From contig NZ_JAATJT010000003.1 of NCBI RefSeq assembly GCF_011777505.1, positions 248,001 through 312,000 of the forward strand: a stretch of 64,000 nucleotides of DNA. Reading direction: 5' to 3'. Positions 36,333-46,370 of the stretch are shown in pieces (position 1 is the first letter of the stretch; every line of letters begins with the position of its first letter). Source of the stretch: Gaetbulibacter sp. S0825 (GTDB taxonomy: Bacteria > Bacteroidota > Bacteroidia > Flavobacteriales > Flavobacteriaceae). The notes under the pieces are model-generated. The model had not been told where the DNA came from. It searched no databases and worked only from the letters and a program-made list of their open reading frames with translations. Made by a program: the position numbers and the translations under genes.

Positions 36333-36752
36333 CTAAAACATTTCTCTTCCAGAAAAATGAAAAGCACCTTCTATAGCTGCGTTTTCATCACTGTCACTAC
36401 CATGAACAGCATTTTCACCAATAGATGCTGCATACAATTTACGTATAGTACCTTCAGCAGCGTCAGCTGGATTTGTTGCTCCAATTAAAGTTCTAAAGTC
36501 TTCAACTGCATTGTCTTTTTCTAATATTGCAGCGACTATTGGTCCACGAGTCATATATTCAACTAACTCTCCAAAAAATGGACGTTCGTTATGTACTGCA
36601 TAAAATGCCTCTGCATCTGCTTTAGTCATTTGTGTTAACTTCATTGCTACAATTCTAAACCCTGAAGCTGTTATTTTTTCTAATATTGCACCAATATTCC
36701 CTTTTTCAACCGAATCAGGTTTAAGCATTGTAAATGTTCTATTTGTTGCCAT
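36333..36752 (-). CDS. ndk: Nucleoside diphosphate kinase
   Basis: The 139-residue enzyme has the signature NAVHGSDS with the phosphorylated histidine at 117. It starts [10 protein letters not shown] and has [11 protein letters not shown] near 57-67. It transfers the terminal phosphate from ATP to nucleoside diphosphates through a phosphohistidine. It is monocistronic, with its own strong terminator. Confidence 0.97.
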   Translation of the reverse strand: MATNRTFTMLKPDSVEKGNIGAILEKITASGFRIVAMKLTQMTKADAEAFYAVHNERPFFGELVEYMTRGPIVAAILEKDNAVEDFRTLIGATNPADAAEGTIRKLYAASIGENAVHGSDSDENAAIEGAFHFSGREMF

Positions 36753-36805
36753 TTTTAAATTTTAAATTCGTGCAAAAATACAGTTTTTATGTAAACTTGC
36801 AAGTG

Positions 36806-37840
36806 TTAGTATGCTTGTATTAATTCTTGTTGCAAAACATTGTTTTCACCTCGCATTTGCATAATAATCTTTTTTGTTTCAAAATTAATCTTTAGTAAGC
36901 CAAAACTTAAGTCAGATACAACCTCGCCTTCACGATATTGGTTTGGTTCACCATCAAAGCTACTATATGAGTGCGTCATACCACTTGAAGTAAAATCTAT
37001 TAATGGGTAATCAACACCATCTATTGTTGTTTTAGAAAATTCAGAAATATGTCTGTCTCCAGATAATATAATAACACCTTTAGCCTTAGAAGCACTAATC
37101 ATATTTTTAAGTTTGTCGACCTCGTGAGGCATGGTTCCCCAAGTTTCAAAACCATGTTCGGCTGACAAAAACTGAATACTGCTCACAATTAGATTAAAGT
37201 CAGTTGTTGAAGAATTTAATTCACCCTCTAGCCATTGCCATTGTGCATTTCCTAACATTGTTCCTTCTCCATAAACATTTGGCTGATATCTCATTTCAGG
37301 GTTTTCAGATGGTGTTAAAGCACTTCTAAAATAACGCGTGTCTAAAATTATAACGTTCACGCTTCCCTTATTTGTTTCAATAATTTCTGAGTGATATACA
37401 CCCTCACGCTCTCTCCTACTATCTGTTTTTGAAACTCCCATAAAGTCTAAGAATAGTTGCTGACTTTCAGCTTTTGCAACATATTCCGCCCCTCCATCAT
37501 TTAATCCATAGTCATGATCGTCCCAGGTTCCTAAAACCTTCATGTTTTTAACTATCTCACCATAACCTTCTTGTTCAAGTTGTTGTTTGTAGTGTTGTGA
37601 CATTAATTCCATATCGTCAGTATCAGAATAAATAATGTCACCACCCCAAATCCAAGCTATTGGATTATTTTCTAAAACAGGTTTCCATAGTTTGTTTTCA
37701 AACGATTGCCTATTACAAGATCCAAAAGCGATAACTAGGTCATTTTCTGTAGTTTCGCTTAAATTAATTGATTGCTCCTTCTTGCTCTTACAAGAAACAA
37801 CGATTAAAACAAGCAATGTATATTTAAAAATAGTCTTCAT
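36806..37840 (-). CDS. PhoD-like alkaline phosphatase lipoprotein
   Basis: The 344-residue lipoprotein has a signal ending VVSC (Cys 17). The metallophosphatase ligand motifs are GSCNR (about 40-44), GGDIIYSD (about 64-71), GTWDDHDYG (about 104-112) and LSGDRHISEF (about 259-268), the order found in PhoD-type phosphatases and phosphodiesterases. It probably releases phosphate from organic esters outside the inner membrane. It is divergent from nrnA across 85 bases. Confidence 0.9.
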   Translation of the reverse strand: MKTIFKYTLLVLIVVSCKSKKEQSINLSETTENDLVIAFGSCNRQSFENKLWKPVLENNPIAWIWGGDIIYSDTDDMELMSQHYKQQLEQEGYGEIVKNMKVLGTWDDHDYGLNDGGAEYVAKAESQQLFLDFMGVSKTDSRREREGVYHSEIIETNKGSVNVIILDTRYFRSALTPSENPEMRYQPNVYGEGTMLGNAQWQWLEGELNSSTTDFNLIVSSIQFLSAEHGFETWGTMPHEVDKLKNMISASKAKGVIILSGDRHISEFSKTTIDGVDYPLIDFTSSGMTHSYSSFDGEPNQYREGEVVSDLSFGLLKINFETKKIIMQMRGENNVLQQELIQAY

Positions 37841-37925
37841 AGGTAATTCTAAAAAAGGTTAATTTTTTACAAAAGTAGCATAATACTTTTAAAGGATTTG
37901 CTATTAAATTGTATCTTCGCATCTT

Positions 37926-38942
37926 ATGACAAAAAGAGAGATTTCAGAAATAAAAGACTTATTAAAATCGCCTAAAAAAATAGTGATTGTACCTCATAAA
38001 AATCCGGACGGTGACGCTATGGGTTCCACGCTTGGACTATACCATTACCTAAAGCTTTTTAATCATGACGCAACGATAATTGCGCCAAACGATTATCCTG
38101 ATTTCTTAAAATGGCTTCCTGGAGACGAGTTTGTTTTAAAGTATGACACAGATAAGACCAAAGCAGATGAGTTAATTCTAAACGCTGAACTTGTTTTTAC
38201 CTTAGATTTTAATGCTTTACATAGAACTGGCGACATGGAAACTGTACTATTTGAAGCAAAAGGGGTGAAAATATTGATTGATCACCATCAACAACCAGAT
38301 AACTATGCAAAGTATATTTACTCGGATGTTACAATGTGCTCAACAGCACAAATGATTTATCATTTTATAGAGATGCTCGGTGATGTTAAAACAATAAACT
38401 CAGATATTAGTACCTGTCTATATACTGGAATAATGACAGATACTGGTTCTTTTAGATTTAGATCTACAACTAGCACCACACATCGCGTAATTGCAAACCT
38501 TATAGATAATGGTGCAGATAATGCACAAATACACAATAATGTATATGACACGAACAGTTATAACAAATTACAATTATTAGGATGTGCTTTAAGTAATCTT
38601 AAATTGATTTCCGATTCAAATACTGCATATATAACCTTATCTCAAAAAGAACTCAATACATTTGATTATAAGAAAGGAGACACAGAAGGCGTTGTTAACT
38701 ACGCCTTATCTTTAAGTGGTGTTAAATTTGCTGTTATTTTTATTGAAAACAAAAGCGAAGGTATTATAAAAATATCCTTACGTTCTAAAGGGAATTTTGA
38801 TGTAAACACATTTGCAAGGGAACATTTTAATGGTGGAGGACACATAAATGCATCTGGTGGAAGAAGCGAATTGAGTCTCAAAAAAACCGTTGAAAAATTT
38901 ATTAGTATCTTACCAACCTATAAAAATGACCTCAAATCATGA
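37926..38942 (+). CDS. nrnA: DHH/DHHA1 family oligoribonuclease / pAp phosphatase (NrnA type)
   Basis: The 338-residue enzyme has the DHH motifs NPDGDAMGS (about 26-34), DFNALHRTG and IDHHQQPDN (about 120-128). The C-terminal DHHA1 domain ends in GGGHINASGG (about 300-309). NrnA degrades short oligoribonucleotides and dephosphorylates pAp with Mn2+. Its stop overlaps the gldI start by 4 bases. Confidence 0.93.
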   Translation: MTKREISEIKDLLKSPKKIVIVPHKNPDGDAMGSTLGLYHYLKLFNHDATIIAPNDYPDFLKWLPGDEFVLKYDTDKTKADELILNAELVFTLDFNALHRTGDMETVLFEAKGVKILIDHHQQPDNYAKYIYSDVTMCSTAQMIYHFIEMLGDVKTINSDISTCLYTGIMTDTGSFRFRSTTSTTHRVIANLIDNGADNAQIHNNVYDTNSYNKLQLLGCALSNLKLISDSNTAYITLSQKELNTFDYKKGDTEGVVNYALSLSGVKFAVIFIENKSEGIIKISLRSKGNFDVNTFAREHFNGGGHINASGGRSELSLKKTVEKFISILPTYKNDLKS

Positions 38943-39484
38943 AAAGACTACTAATTTTAACCCTAGCATCCACTCTACTCTTTGGATGTAAGTCGCCTGA
39001 AGCAAGGCGTCCAAAAACGGTAAAAACTGGCTCATTTATTGACGCTTCTGTGGAAAGAAATAAGAAACTAAATGAAACCGAAAGAAATGCAATATTAGAA
39101 CTCATCCAAAAAGATGAAACTGCAGAATATATTGCCTCTGAGAATGGGTTTTGGTACAGCTACAATACAAAAATTGAAGAAGATAACATTACACCAGAAT
39201 TTGGTGATATTGTTAATTTCAAGTATAACGTATCTGATATAAACGGAAATACCATCTATACCGAAGAAGAATTAAAGACCAGAGATTATGCCATGGATAA
39301 AGAAGAATTATTTTCTGGATTAAGAGAAGGATTAAAACTCATGAAAGCTGGTGAAACTGTAACTTTTCTATTTCCTTCCCAAAAAGCTTATGGCTACTAC
39401 GGAGACACAAACAAAATAGGAACAAATGTTCCATTAATATGTAACGTAACAATAAACTCAATAACTCAAACAGAAACTAATTAA
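38939..39484 (+). CDS. gldI: Gliding motility-associated FKBP-type PPIase lipoprotein GldI
   Basis: The 181-residue lipoprotein has a signal ending LLFGC (Cys 17) followed by KSPEARRP, the start typical of GldI. An FKBP-type domain spans about 85-175, with FGDIVNFKYNV and EGLKLMKAGETVTFLFPSQKAYG. GldI is needed for gliding in Flavobacterium johnsoniae, probably by helping envelope proteins fold. It is coupled to nrnA and followed 2 bases later by another PPIase gene. Confidence 0.9.
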   Translation: MKRLLILTLASTLLFGCKSPEARRPKTVKTGSFIDASVERNKKLNETERNAILELIQKDETAEYIASENGFWYSYNTKIEEDNITPEFGDIVNFKYNVSDINGNTIYTEEELKTRDYAMDKEELFSGLREGLKLMKAGETVTFLFPSQKAYGYYGDTNKIGTNVPLICNVTINSITQTETN

Positions 39485-39486
39485 CA

Positions 39487-40659
39487 ATGAAGAATTTTAA
39501 ACATTCTATGAAAATTATTGCATTTGCTTTATTAGCAACATTCCTATCCTGTGACGAAAAATATCCAGATTTAGGAGATGGTCTATTTGCAGAAATCGTA
39601 ACCAATAAGGGTACAATGGTGGCAAAACTACATTATGAAAAAACACCTGTAACAGTTGCAAATTTTGTAGCATTAGCCGAAGGAAATCACCCAATGGTTG
39701 ATAGTACTTATAAAGGAAAAAAGTTTTACAATGGTTTAATTTTCCATCGTGTAATGAATGATTTTATGATTCAAGGTGGAGACCCATTAGCAACTGGAAG
39801 TGGGAACCCAGGGTACCGTTTTGGCGATGAATTTGACGATACATTAAAACACGATAAACCTGGTATTTTATCTATGGCAAATGGCGGCCCAAACACCAAT
39901 GGAAGTCAGTTTTTTATTACTGAAAAACCAACACCATGGTTAGATAACATCCATACAGTATTTGGTGAGTTAGTTTTGGGACTTGATATTCAAGACTCAA
40001 TTTCCAATGTAAAGGTGGCTGAAAGAAACAAACCTGTTGAAGATGTTATAATTGAAGAAGTAAACATTATAAGACAAGGCTTTGAAGCTCGCAAATTTGA
40101 TGCAGTTAAAACTTGGGAAACCGAATTGCCTTTACTAGCTGATCGTGCTAAAGCAAAGGCTGATGAAGCTCAAAAGGAGGCTAATGAAGCTTTAAAGAAG
40201 GCTGAAGAAACTAATCTAGCTGCTGCAAAAGACATTTTACCAACACTTAATGAATATAAAAATAAAGCTAAAAAACTACCTTCGGGATTAATAATTCATA
40301 CTGTAAAAAAAGGTAATGGAGACAAACCAAAACAAGGTGATAGAGTTAAGGTTTGGTATGAAGGCTACTTTACTGATGGTAGACTATTAGACACTAACGT
40401 TAAAGAAATTGCTGAAAAATATGGAAGATATGATGCCATTAGAGACCAACAACAAGGTTATACGCCAATGCCATCACAAGTGAGCCCTAATGCTAGAAAT
40501 ATAGCTGGATTCAATGAAGGCTTGGCAAATATGAATGTTGGTGATAGAATATATTTATATATTCCTTCTCATCTAGGGTTTGGAGAAAATGGTCGCCCAC
40601 CAGTAGATCCGAATACAGATTTAGTATTCTTTATTGAAATGGTAGAGATTGTAAAATAG
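39487..40659 (+). CDS. Cyclophilin-FKBP fusion peptidyl-prolyl isomerase lipoprotein
   Basis: The 390-residue lipoprotein (signal ending TFLSC, Cys 22) combines two isomerase folds. The cyclophilin domain (about 30-195) has FHRVMNDFMIQGGDP and NGSQFFIT. A helical Ala/Lys/Glu-rich linker (about 210-255) leads to an FKBP domain (about 265-390) with GDRVKVWYEGYFTDGRLLDT and IPSHLGFGENGRPP. It probably acts as a periplasmic or outer-membrane folding factor together with GldI, which lies just upstream. Confidence 0.93.
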   Translation: MKNFKHSMKIIAFALLATFLSCDEKYPDLGDGLFAEIVTNKGTMVAKLHYEKTPVTVANFVALAEGNHPMVDSTYKGKKFYNGLIFHRVMNDFMIQGGDPLATGSGNPGYRFGDEFDDTLKHDKPGILSMANGGPNTNGSQFFITEKPTPWLDNIHTVFGELVLGLDIQDSISNVKVAERNKPVEDVIIEEVNIIRQGFEARKFDAVKTWETELPLLADRAKAKADEAQKEANEALKKAEETNLAAAKDILPTLNEYKNKAKKLPSGLIIHTVKKGNGDKPKQGDRVKVWYEGYFTDGRLLDTNVKEIAEKYGRYDAIRDQQQGYTPMPSQVSPNARNIAGFNEGLANMNVGDRIYLYIPSHLGFGENGRPPVDPNTDLVFFIEMVEIVK

Positions 40660-40681
40660 AGATTACACTATTATAGTAAAT

Positions 40682-40712
40682 AAAAAAGGCAGCTAAATTA
40701 GCTGCCTTTTTT
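40682..40712 (+). terminator. Bidirectional terminator between PPIase and pepD
   Basis: The stem GGCAGCTA/TAGCTGCC with a 3-base loop is flanked by A6 and T6. It lies between the convergent PPIase gene and pepD, touching the pepD stop. Confidence 0.9.
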
Positions 40713-42171
40713 ATTTCTTCGGAATGTTTTTAAGTATTTCTAAAACAAACTTCCAGTATTTTTTAACTGAAGATATTTGCGCTCTTTCATCTGGTGAGTG
40801 AGCTCCTTTTATATTAGGTCCAAAACTTATCATTTCCATATCTGGATAATTGGCCCCTAAAATACCACATTCTAGGCCTGCATGACAAGCAGCTACATGT
40901 GGTTCTTCATTATTCAACTTAACATATAATTCTCTCATCACTTTTAAAATAGAAGATTCCATATTTGGTGTCCATCCTGGATAACTGCCTGAGAATTCAA
41001 CCTCACATCCTATTAATTCGAAAGTAGCACGAAGTTTATTGGCTAAATCCATTTTAGAAGTTTCAACCGAAGAACGTGTTAAGCAACCAATTTTAATACT
41101 TCCATCTTTTACTATAACTCTTGCAATGTTATTAGATGTTTCAACTAATTCTGGTATATCTGCACTCATTCGATAAACGCCATTATGTGCTGCATAAAGC
41201 GCTTTGATTAATCCTTCTTGTACACCTAACTCCATAACTTTATTTGGAAGTTCAGTTTCTGAAATAACAACTTTCAAGTTTGGCTCCATCGTTTTTAATT
41301 CATTAGAAATAACTTGAGATAATTGCCTCATTTCAAACTTAAAAGCTTCATCATGAATAGTGTCAATTGCTACCTTTGCAAAGCTTTCTCTAGGAATAGC
41401 GTTTCTTAAACTTCCGCCATCAATTTCATTAATACATAATCCAAAATTTTCGAAACCTTCAAAAAGAAGTCTGTTTAATATTTTGTTGGAGTTACCTAAT
41501 CCTTCGTGAATTTGCATCCCAGAATGACCTCCTTGTAATCCTTTTACAATAATTTTATATCCTTTTTTTCCATCTGGAGTGTCTTCTTCTTTATAGGTTC
41601 TTTTAGCAGTAACATCTATTCCTCCTGCACAACCAACACCTATTTCATCATCTTCTTCAGTATCTAAATTTAAAAGAATATCGCCTTTTAAAACATTGCC
41701 TTTTAAGCCCATGGCTCCTGTCATTCCTGTTTCTTCATCAATGGTAAATAAAGCTTCAATAGCTGGATGCTCAATAGTATTACTTTCTAAAATCGCCATG
41801 ATAGTGGCGACACCTAAACCATTATCTGCTCCTAAAGTTGTTCCTCTCGCTTTTACCCAATCACCATCAATATACATTTCTATGCCTTGCGAATCAAAAT
41901 CAAACGTTGTATCAGCATTTTTTTGATGTACCATATCTAAATGTGACTGCATGACAATCATTTTTCTGTCTTTCATTCCTGCTGTGGGTGGCTTTCTAAT
42001 AATCACGTTACCAACCTCATCTTTGATAGTTTCAAGACCCAAACGTTTTCCAAATTCCATCATAAAAGCAATAACTCTCTCTTCTTTCTTTGATGGTCTT
42101 GGAACTGCATTTAAGTCGGCAAACTTATTCCATAGTACTTTAGGTTCAAGGTTTCTTATTTCTGAATTCAT
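40711..42171 (-). CDS. pepD: Aminoacyl-histidine dipeptidase (M20 peptidase)
   Basis: The 486-residue cytosolic M20 metallopeptidase shows the zinc-site motifs MQSHLDMV (about 77-84), GADNGLG (about 118-124), DEETGMTGA (about 148-156) and a late GPNIKGAHSPDE. The length matches E. coli PepD (485). It cleaves Xaa-His and other dipeptides. It stands alone on the minus strand. Confidence 0.94.
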   Translation of the reverse strand: MNSEIRNLEPKVLWNKFADLNAVPRPSKKEERVIAFMMEFGKRLGLETIKDEVGNVIIRKPPTAGMKDRKMIVMQSHLDMVHQKNADTTFDFDSQGIEMYIDGDWVKARGTTLGADNGLGVATIMAILESNTIEHPAIEALFTIDEETGMTGAMGLKGNVLKGDILLNLDTEEDDEIGVGCAGGIDVTAKRTYKEEDTPDGKKGYKIIVKGLQGGHSGMQIHEGLGNSNKILNRLLFEGFENFGLCINEIDGGSLRNAIPRESFAKVAIDTIHDEAFKFEMRQLSQVISNELKTMEPNLKVVISETELPNKVMELGVQEGLIKALYAAHNGVYRMSADIPELVETSNNIARVIVKDGSIKIGCLTRSSVETSKMDLANKLRATFELIGCEVEFSGSYPGWTPNMESSILKVMRELYVKLNNEEPHVAACHAGLECGILGANYPDMEMISFGPNIKGAHSPDERAQISSVKKYWKFVLEILKNIPKK

Positions 42172-42233
42172 TTATCTATAATTAAGTTTTACAAAGGTAT
42201 ATAAGTAAATAAAAGAATTATTAAACTATTGTG

Positions 42234-42241
42234 TATTTTTG
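42234..42241 (+). promoter_or_regulatory. Promoter -7 element (TATTTTTG) before the DUF3810 gene
   Basis: TATTTTTG ends 4 bases before the ATG at 42246, so the transcript would be nearly leaderless. It overlaps a GTG (42231) that could otherwise be taken as the start, which is why the ATG is preferred. Confidence 0.5.
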
Positions 42242-42245
42242 GATA

Positions 42246-43313
42246 ATGCTGAACAAGAAAAAACTAATAATCGCTTTAAGTATTATTCCACAATACTTTA
42301 TTGTAAAGCTAATGGCTAATTACCCTGAATTTATAGAAACGTATTACAGCAACGGATTATATCAATTTACTTCTAAAATATTAAGGTTCGCTTTTGGTTG
42401 GATTCCTTTTTCGGTTGGAGATATACTATATACAATCGCAGGAATATACATTTTAAGATGGCTTGTAATAAACAGGAAACGCTTAAGGTTAGATACAAAA
42501 AATTGGCTAATTGAAGTGTTTTCTGCTGTTTCAATTGGTTATTTTGCATTTCATATATTTTGGGGAATGAACTATTATCGCCTTCCAGTATATAAAACTC
42601 TTAACATAGATTATAAATACACCACTGAAGAGTTAATACAAGTAACCGAAGGTTTTATTGAAAAATCTAATAGCATTCACGAATCAATTACTAGTAATGA
42701 TTCTATTAAAGTAACTGTTCCGTACAGTAAAAAGGAACTTTTTGACGGAACAATAAATGGCTATAAAGTTTTAGCTGAAAAACATCACATGTTTGATTAT
42801 CAAGCAAAAAGCATCAAGCAATCCATTTATAGTTTACCGCTCACATATATGGGATTTAGTGGTTATTTAAACCCGTTTACAAACGAGGCTCAAATAGATG
42901 GTTTAATTCCTTTGTATCAATATCCATCTACTGCATGTCATGAACAAGCGCATCAATTGGGTTATGCAGCTGAAAATGAAACCAATTTTATTGGCTATTT
43001 AGCAGCCATAAATAATCCAGACGCATATTTTAAATATTCGGGTTATGTGTCAGCATTAAGACAATGCTTAAACGAAGTTTATAAACGCGATAAAGATGCT
43101 TATGAAAAATTAAGAAAAAAAGTAAATAAAGGTATATTACTAAACTACCAAGAATCTTATGACTTCTGGACTTCTTACGAAAATCCTCTAGAACCTGTAT
43201 TTAAAATAGTATATAGCAATTTTTTAAAAGCCAACAATCAAGACAAAGGTATAGAGAGTTATAGCTATGCTGTGGCATTATTGGTCAATTATTTTAAAGA
43301 TAAACCCTTATAA
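42246..43313 (+). CDS. DUF3810 domain-containing membrane protein with HExxH motif
   Basis: The 355-residue protein has three N-terminal membrane spans (about 7-24, 48-66 and 88-108) and a long extracytoplasmic part. It contains HEQAH at 232-236, followed by a Glu-rich AAENETNF segment, an arrangement like zinc metallopeptidases. The family is DUF3810 and its activity is untested as far as I know. The start at ATG 42246 is preferred to an upstream GTG that lies on the promoter element. Confidence 0.88.
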   Translation: MLNKKKLIIALSIIPQYFIVKLMANYPEFIETYYSNGLYQFTSKILRFAFGWIPFSVGDILYTIAGIYILRWLVINRKRLRLDTKNWLIEVFSAVSIGYFAFHIFWGMNYYRLPVYKTLNIDYKYTTEELIQVTEGFIEKSNSIHESITSNDSIKVTVPYSKKELFDGTINGYKVLAEKHHMFDYQAKSIKQSIYSLPLTYMGFSGYLNPFTNEAQIDGLIPLYQYPSTACHEQAHQLGYAAENETNFIGYLAAINNPDAYFKYSGYVSALRQCLNEVYKRDKDAYEKLRKKVNKGILLNYQESYDFWTSYENPLEPVFKIVYSNFLKANNQDKGIESYSYAVALLVNYFKDKPL

Positions 43314-43315
43314 AA

Positions 43316-43336
43316 ACGTTAAAAAAATCTTAACGT
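43316..43336 (+). repeat. Short inverted repeat after the DUF3810 gene
   Basis: ACGTTAA pairs with TTAACGT around a 7-base loop, 3 bases after the stop codon. No T-run follows, so it is at best a weak terminator. Confidence 0.4.
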
Positions 43337-43393
43337 GATATTACTACTTCCATAATCATTATATTTAGTGTTCTAATTTATTACCAACCAAAT

Positions 43394-46354
43394 ATGATTA
43401 AAAAGTATCTTATCTTAATGATGCTCATGTGTTCATTTTCTATTGTAGCACAAGAGCATGTTCCGAAAAATGATGGCGTAAAATCAGTAAACACAAATTA
43501 TACAGCATTTACCAATGCTAAAATTTATGTAACGCCAACTCAAGTAATTAACAAAGGCACATTACTTATCCATGATGGGAAAGTAGTGGCGACTGGAACC
43601 ACAGTAAACATTCCTGCAAATGCTGTAGTAATTGATGTTTCAGGAAAAAGCATTTATCCTTCATTTATTGATTTATACTCCTCATTTGGAGTCGAAAAAC
43701 CAAAACGTCAAGGTGGTGGTAGTCGGTATGATGCCAATAGAGAAGGATTTTATTGGAATGATCACATTCGACCAGAACAAAATGCAGTAGACCATTTTAA
43801 GTACGATTCAAAAACTGCATCAGCTTTACGAAATGCAGGTTTTGGTGTTGTAAACACACATTTACAAGATGGTATTATGAGAGGAACTGGTGCCTTAGTT
43901 GCACTTAAAAATGAAGGAGGTGATGGTGAACGTATTCTAGATGACAAGTCAGCAGATTATTTAGCATTAAACAAAAGTGTTAAATCTTCTCAAGCTTATC
44001 CAAGCTCCATTATGGGGACTTTTGCACTAATTAGACAAGTACATCATGATGCAGATTGGTATGCTAAAGGAGGTATAACAGTTAAAGACCGTTCGCTTGA
44101 AGCTTTTAATAGCAACAAAAGCTTAGTCAAAATAATAGCAGCTGGAAGTAAAATAAATGCCTTACGTATTGATAAAATTGGTGATGAGTTTGGCACACAA
44201 TATGTGATTTTAGGTGGAGGCGATGAATATGAAAACATTAAAGCAATTAAAGCTACTAATGCTACGTTCATTCTACCATTAAATTTTCCTAATGCGTATG
44301 ACGTTGAAGATACCTTTGCAGCTAGCGTACTAGAATTATCCGCAATGCGCGAATGGAACCAAAGACCTTCCAATCCTAAAGCATTAGCAGATAATGGTAT
44401 ACCATTCACCTTTACAACTAATGGGTTAAAATCACCTAATATGCTTAATGTTAGTGTAATGAAAGCTATTGAATATGGCTTAGATAAAACGAAAGCATTA
44501 GAAGCATTAACAACAGTTCCTGCTCAGGTTTTAGGGCAACCAAACAAAATAGGTTCTCTAAAAAATGGAGCTTTTGCCAATTTCTTAATTACATCAGGTG
44601 AGCTTTTTAGTAAAGGCACAAAAATTTATGAAAACTGGGTTAAAGGTGACAGAAACATTATTAGCGACATGACCGTAAAAGATATTGATGGTGATTACAG
44701 CTTTACAATGGCAGGAAAAACATACGATGTTTCTATTTCTGGATCATCAAGCAAACCAAAGGCCAATGTTAAAAGTGATGAAAAACAACTAGGTGCAAAA
44801 ATCACTTATAAAGATAATTGGGTAAACCTAACCTTTACTAGTTTAGATACAACTCAACAAGAATTTATGAGGTTTACTTCAAGAGTGAATCAAGGAGATA
44901 ATCTCAGTGGAAAACTTATAGATCCTAATGGAAATAGTGTTTATGTAGTTGCACAAAAAGCTCCAAGCGATGATGCTACAAAAAATAAAATGAGCAAGAA
45001 AAGCGGAAGCTCAAAAGATGTAAAAATCGTGCCTGTTACATATCCTAACGGAGCCTATGGTGTTTCAGAATTGCCAAGACAAGAAACAATACTATTTAAA
45101 AACGCAACAGTTTGGACAAATGAATCTGATGGTATTCTAAAAAACACAGATGTCTTGATTAAAGACGGCAAAATCGCTAAAGTTGGAAGCAATTTGAGTG
45201 ACCGTAATGCAACTGTAGTAGATGCTACAGGAAAGCATTTAACTGCTGGTGTAATTGATGAACATACGCATATTGCAGCCACTAGTATTAACGAAGGTGG
45301 ACAAAACTCATCAGCTGAAGTATCTATAGAAGATGTTATCGACCCAGAAGATATTAGCATCTATAGAAATCTAGCAGGAGGTGTAACATCTGCCCAAATT
45401 TTACATGGTTCAGCAAATCCAATTGGCGGACGTTCAGCCATCATAAAATTAAAATGGGGTGAATCTGCTGATGGACTTCTAAATAAAAACGCACCTAAGT
45501 TTATAAAATTTGCACTTGGTGAAAATGTAAAGCAATCACGTTCACAAAGCGGAACACGTTTCCCAAGAACAAGAATGGGAGTTGAACAACTATTTGTTGA
45601 CAATTTTACTAGAGCTAAAGAATACGAAGCCAAAAAGAAAAGCGGACAACCTTATAGAAAGGATATTGAAATGGAAACTTTGGTTGAAATAATGAATGGA
45701 GACCGCTTCATTAGCTGTCATTCGTATGTTCAAACTGAGATTAATATGATGATGAAAGTAGCCGAAAGATTTGGTTTTAGAGTAAATACATTTACTCACA
45801 TTCTAGAAGGTTATAAAGTAGCAGATATCATGAAAGAACATGGTGTAGGTGCTTCAACCTTTAGTGATTGGTGGGCTTATAAATACGAAGTTAATGATGC
45901 CATTCCTTACAATGCATCCATCATGCACAACGTTGGTATTACAACCGCAATTAATAGTGATGATGGCGAAATGTCGAGACGTTTAAATCAAGAGGCAGGC
46001 AAAACAGTTAAGTATGGAGGCGTTAGCGAAGAAGAAGCTTGGAAAATGGTAACACTAAATCCAGCTAAATTATTACACATTGATGATCGTGTTGGGAGTA
46101 TAAAAGTTGGCAAAGATGCCGATGTAGTGTTGTGGAGTGACCATCCTTTATCTGTTTATGCTAAAGCTGAAAAAACTTTAATTGAAGGTGCTACCTATTT
46201 TGATATTGAAAAAGACAAGCAAATGCGATTAAAAATTAAGCAAGAGCGTAGCGATTTAATGTCAATGATGCTGCAAGAAAAAAACAAAGGCATGAAGACA
46301 CAACCAATTAAAGTAAAAGAAAAGCAACTGCTTCATTGTGATTCAATGGACTAA
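43394..46354 (+). CDS. Tandem-domain amidohydrolase family protein (986 aa)
   Basis: The 986-residue exported protein has a signal peptide (1-19, ending IVAQ) and two amidohydrolase-type domains. The first (about 30-440) has the segment DVSGKSIYPSFIDLYSSFG where active enzymes carry HxH, so its metal site is missing. The second (about 560-950) keeps HTH in GVIDEHTHIA and has later candidates THILEG and NSDDGEM. The substrate is unknown; peptide or cyclic amide hydrolysis in the periplasm is plausible. The next gene, 16 bases on, encodes another member. Confidence 0.9.
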   Translation: MIKKYLILMMLMCSFSIVAQEHVPKNDGVKSVNTNYTAFTNAKIYVTPTQVINKGTLLIHDGKVVATGTTVNIPANAVVIDVSGKSIYPSFIDLYSSFGVEKPKRQGGGSRYDANREGFYWNDHIRPEQNAVDHFKYDSKTASALRNAGFGVVNTHLQDGIMRGTGALVALKNEGGDGERILDDKSADYLALNKSVKSSQAYPSSIMGTFALIRQVHHDADWYAKGGITVKDRSLEAFNSNKSLVKIIAAGSKINALRIDKIGDEFGTQYVILGGGDEYENIKAIKATNATFILPLNFPNAYDVEDTFAASVLELSAMREWNQRPSNPKALADNGIPFTFTTNGLKSPNMLNVSVMKAIEYGLDKTKALEALTTVPAQVLGQPNKIGSLKNGAFANFLITSGELFSKGTKIYENWVKGDRNIISDMTVKDIDGDYSFTMAGKTYDVSISGSSSKPKANVKSDEKQLGAKITYKDNWVNLTFTSLDTTQQEFMRFTSRVNQGDNLSGKLIDPNGNSVYVVAQKAPSDDATKNKMSKKSGSSKDVKIVPVTYPNGAYGVSELPRQETILFKNATVWTNESDGILKNTDVLIKDGKIAKVGSNLSDRNATVVDATGKHLTAGVIDEHTHIAATSINEGGQNSSAEVSIEDVIDPEDISIYRNLAGGVTSAQILHGSANPIGGRSAIIKLKWGESADGLLNKNAPKFIKFALGENVKQSRSQSGTRFPRTRMGVEQLFVDNFTRAKEYEAKKKSGQPYRKDIEMETLVEIMNGDRFISCHSYVQTEINMMMKVAERFGFRVNTFTHILEGYKVADIMKEHGVGASTFSDWWAYKYEVNDAIPYNASIMHNVGITTAINSDDGEMSRRLNQEAGKTVKYGGVSEEEAWKMVTLNPAKLLHIDDRVGSIKVGKDADVVLWSDHPLSVYAKAEKTLIEGATYFDIEKDKQMRLKIKQERSDLMSMMLQEKNKGMKTQPIKVKEKQLLHCDSMD

Positions 46355-46370
46355 ACAAAAATAATAACAG

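Noticed and set aside
44044-44409. 121-codon minus-strand frame inside the tandem amidohydrolase gene
   Set aside because: It is a shadow of a strong plus-strand gene and has no features of its own.
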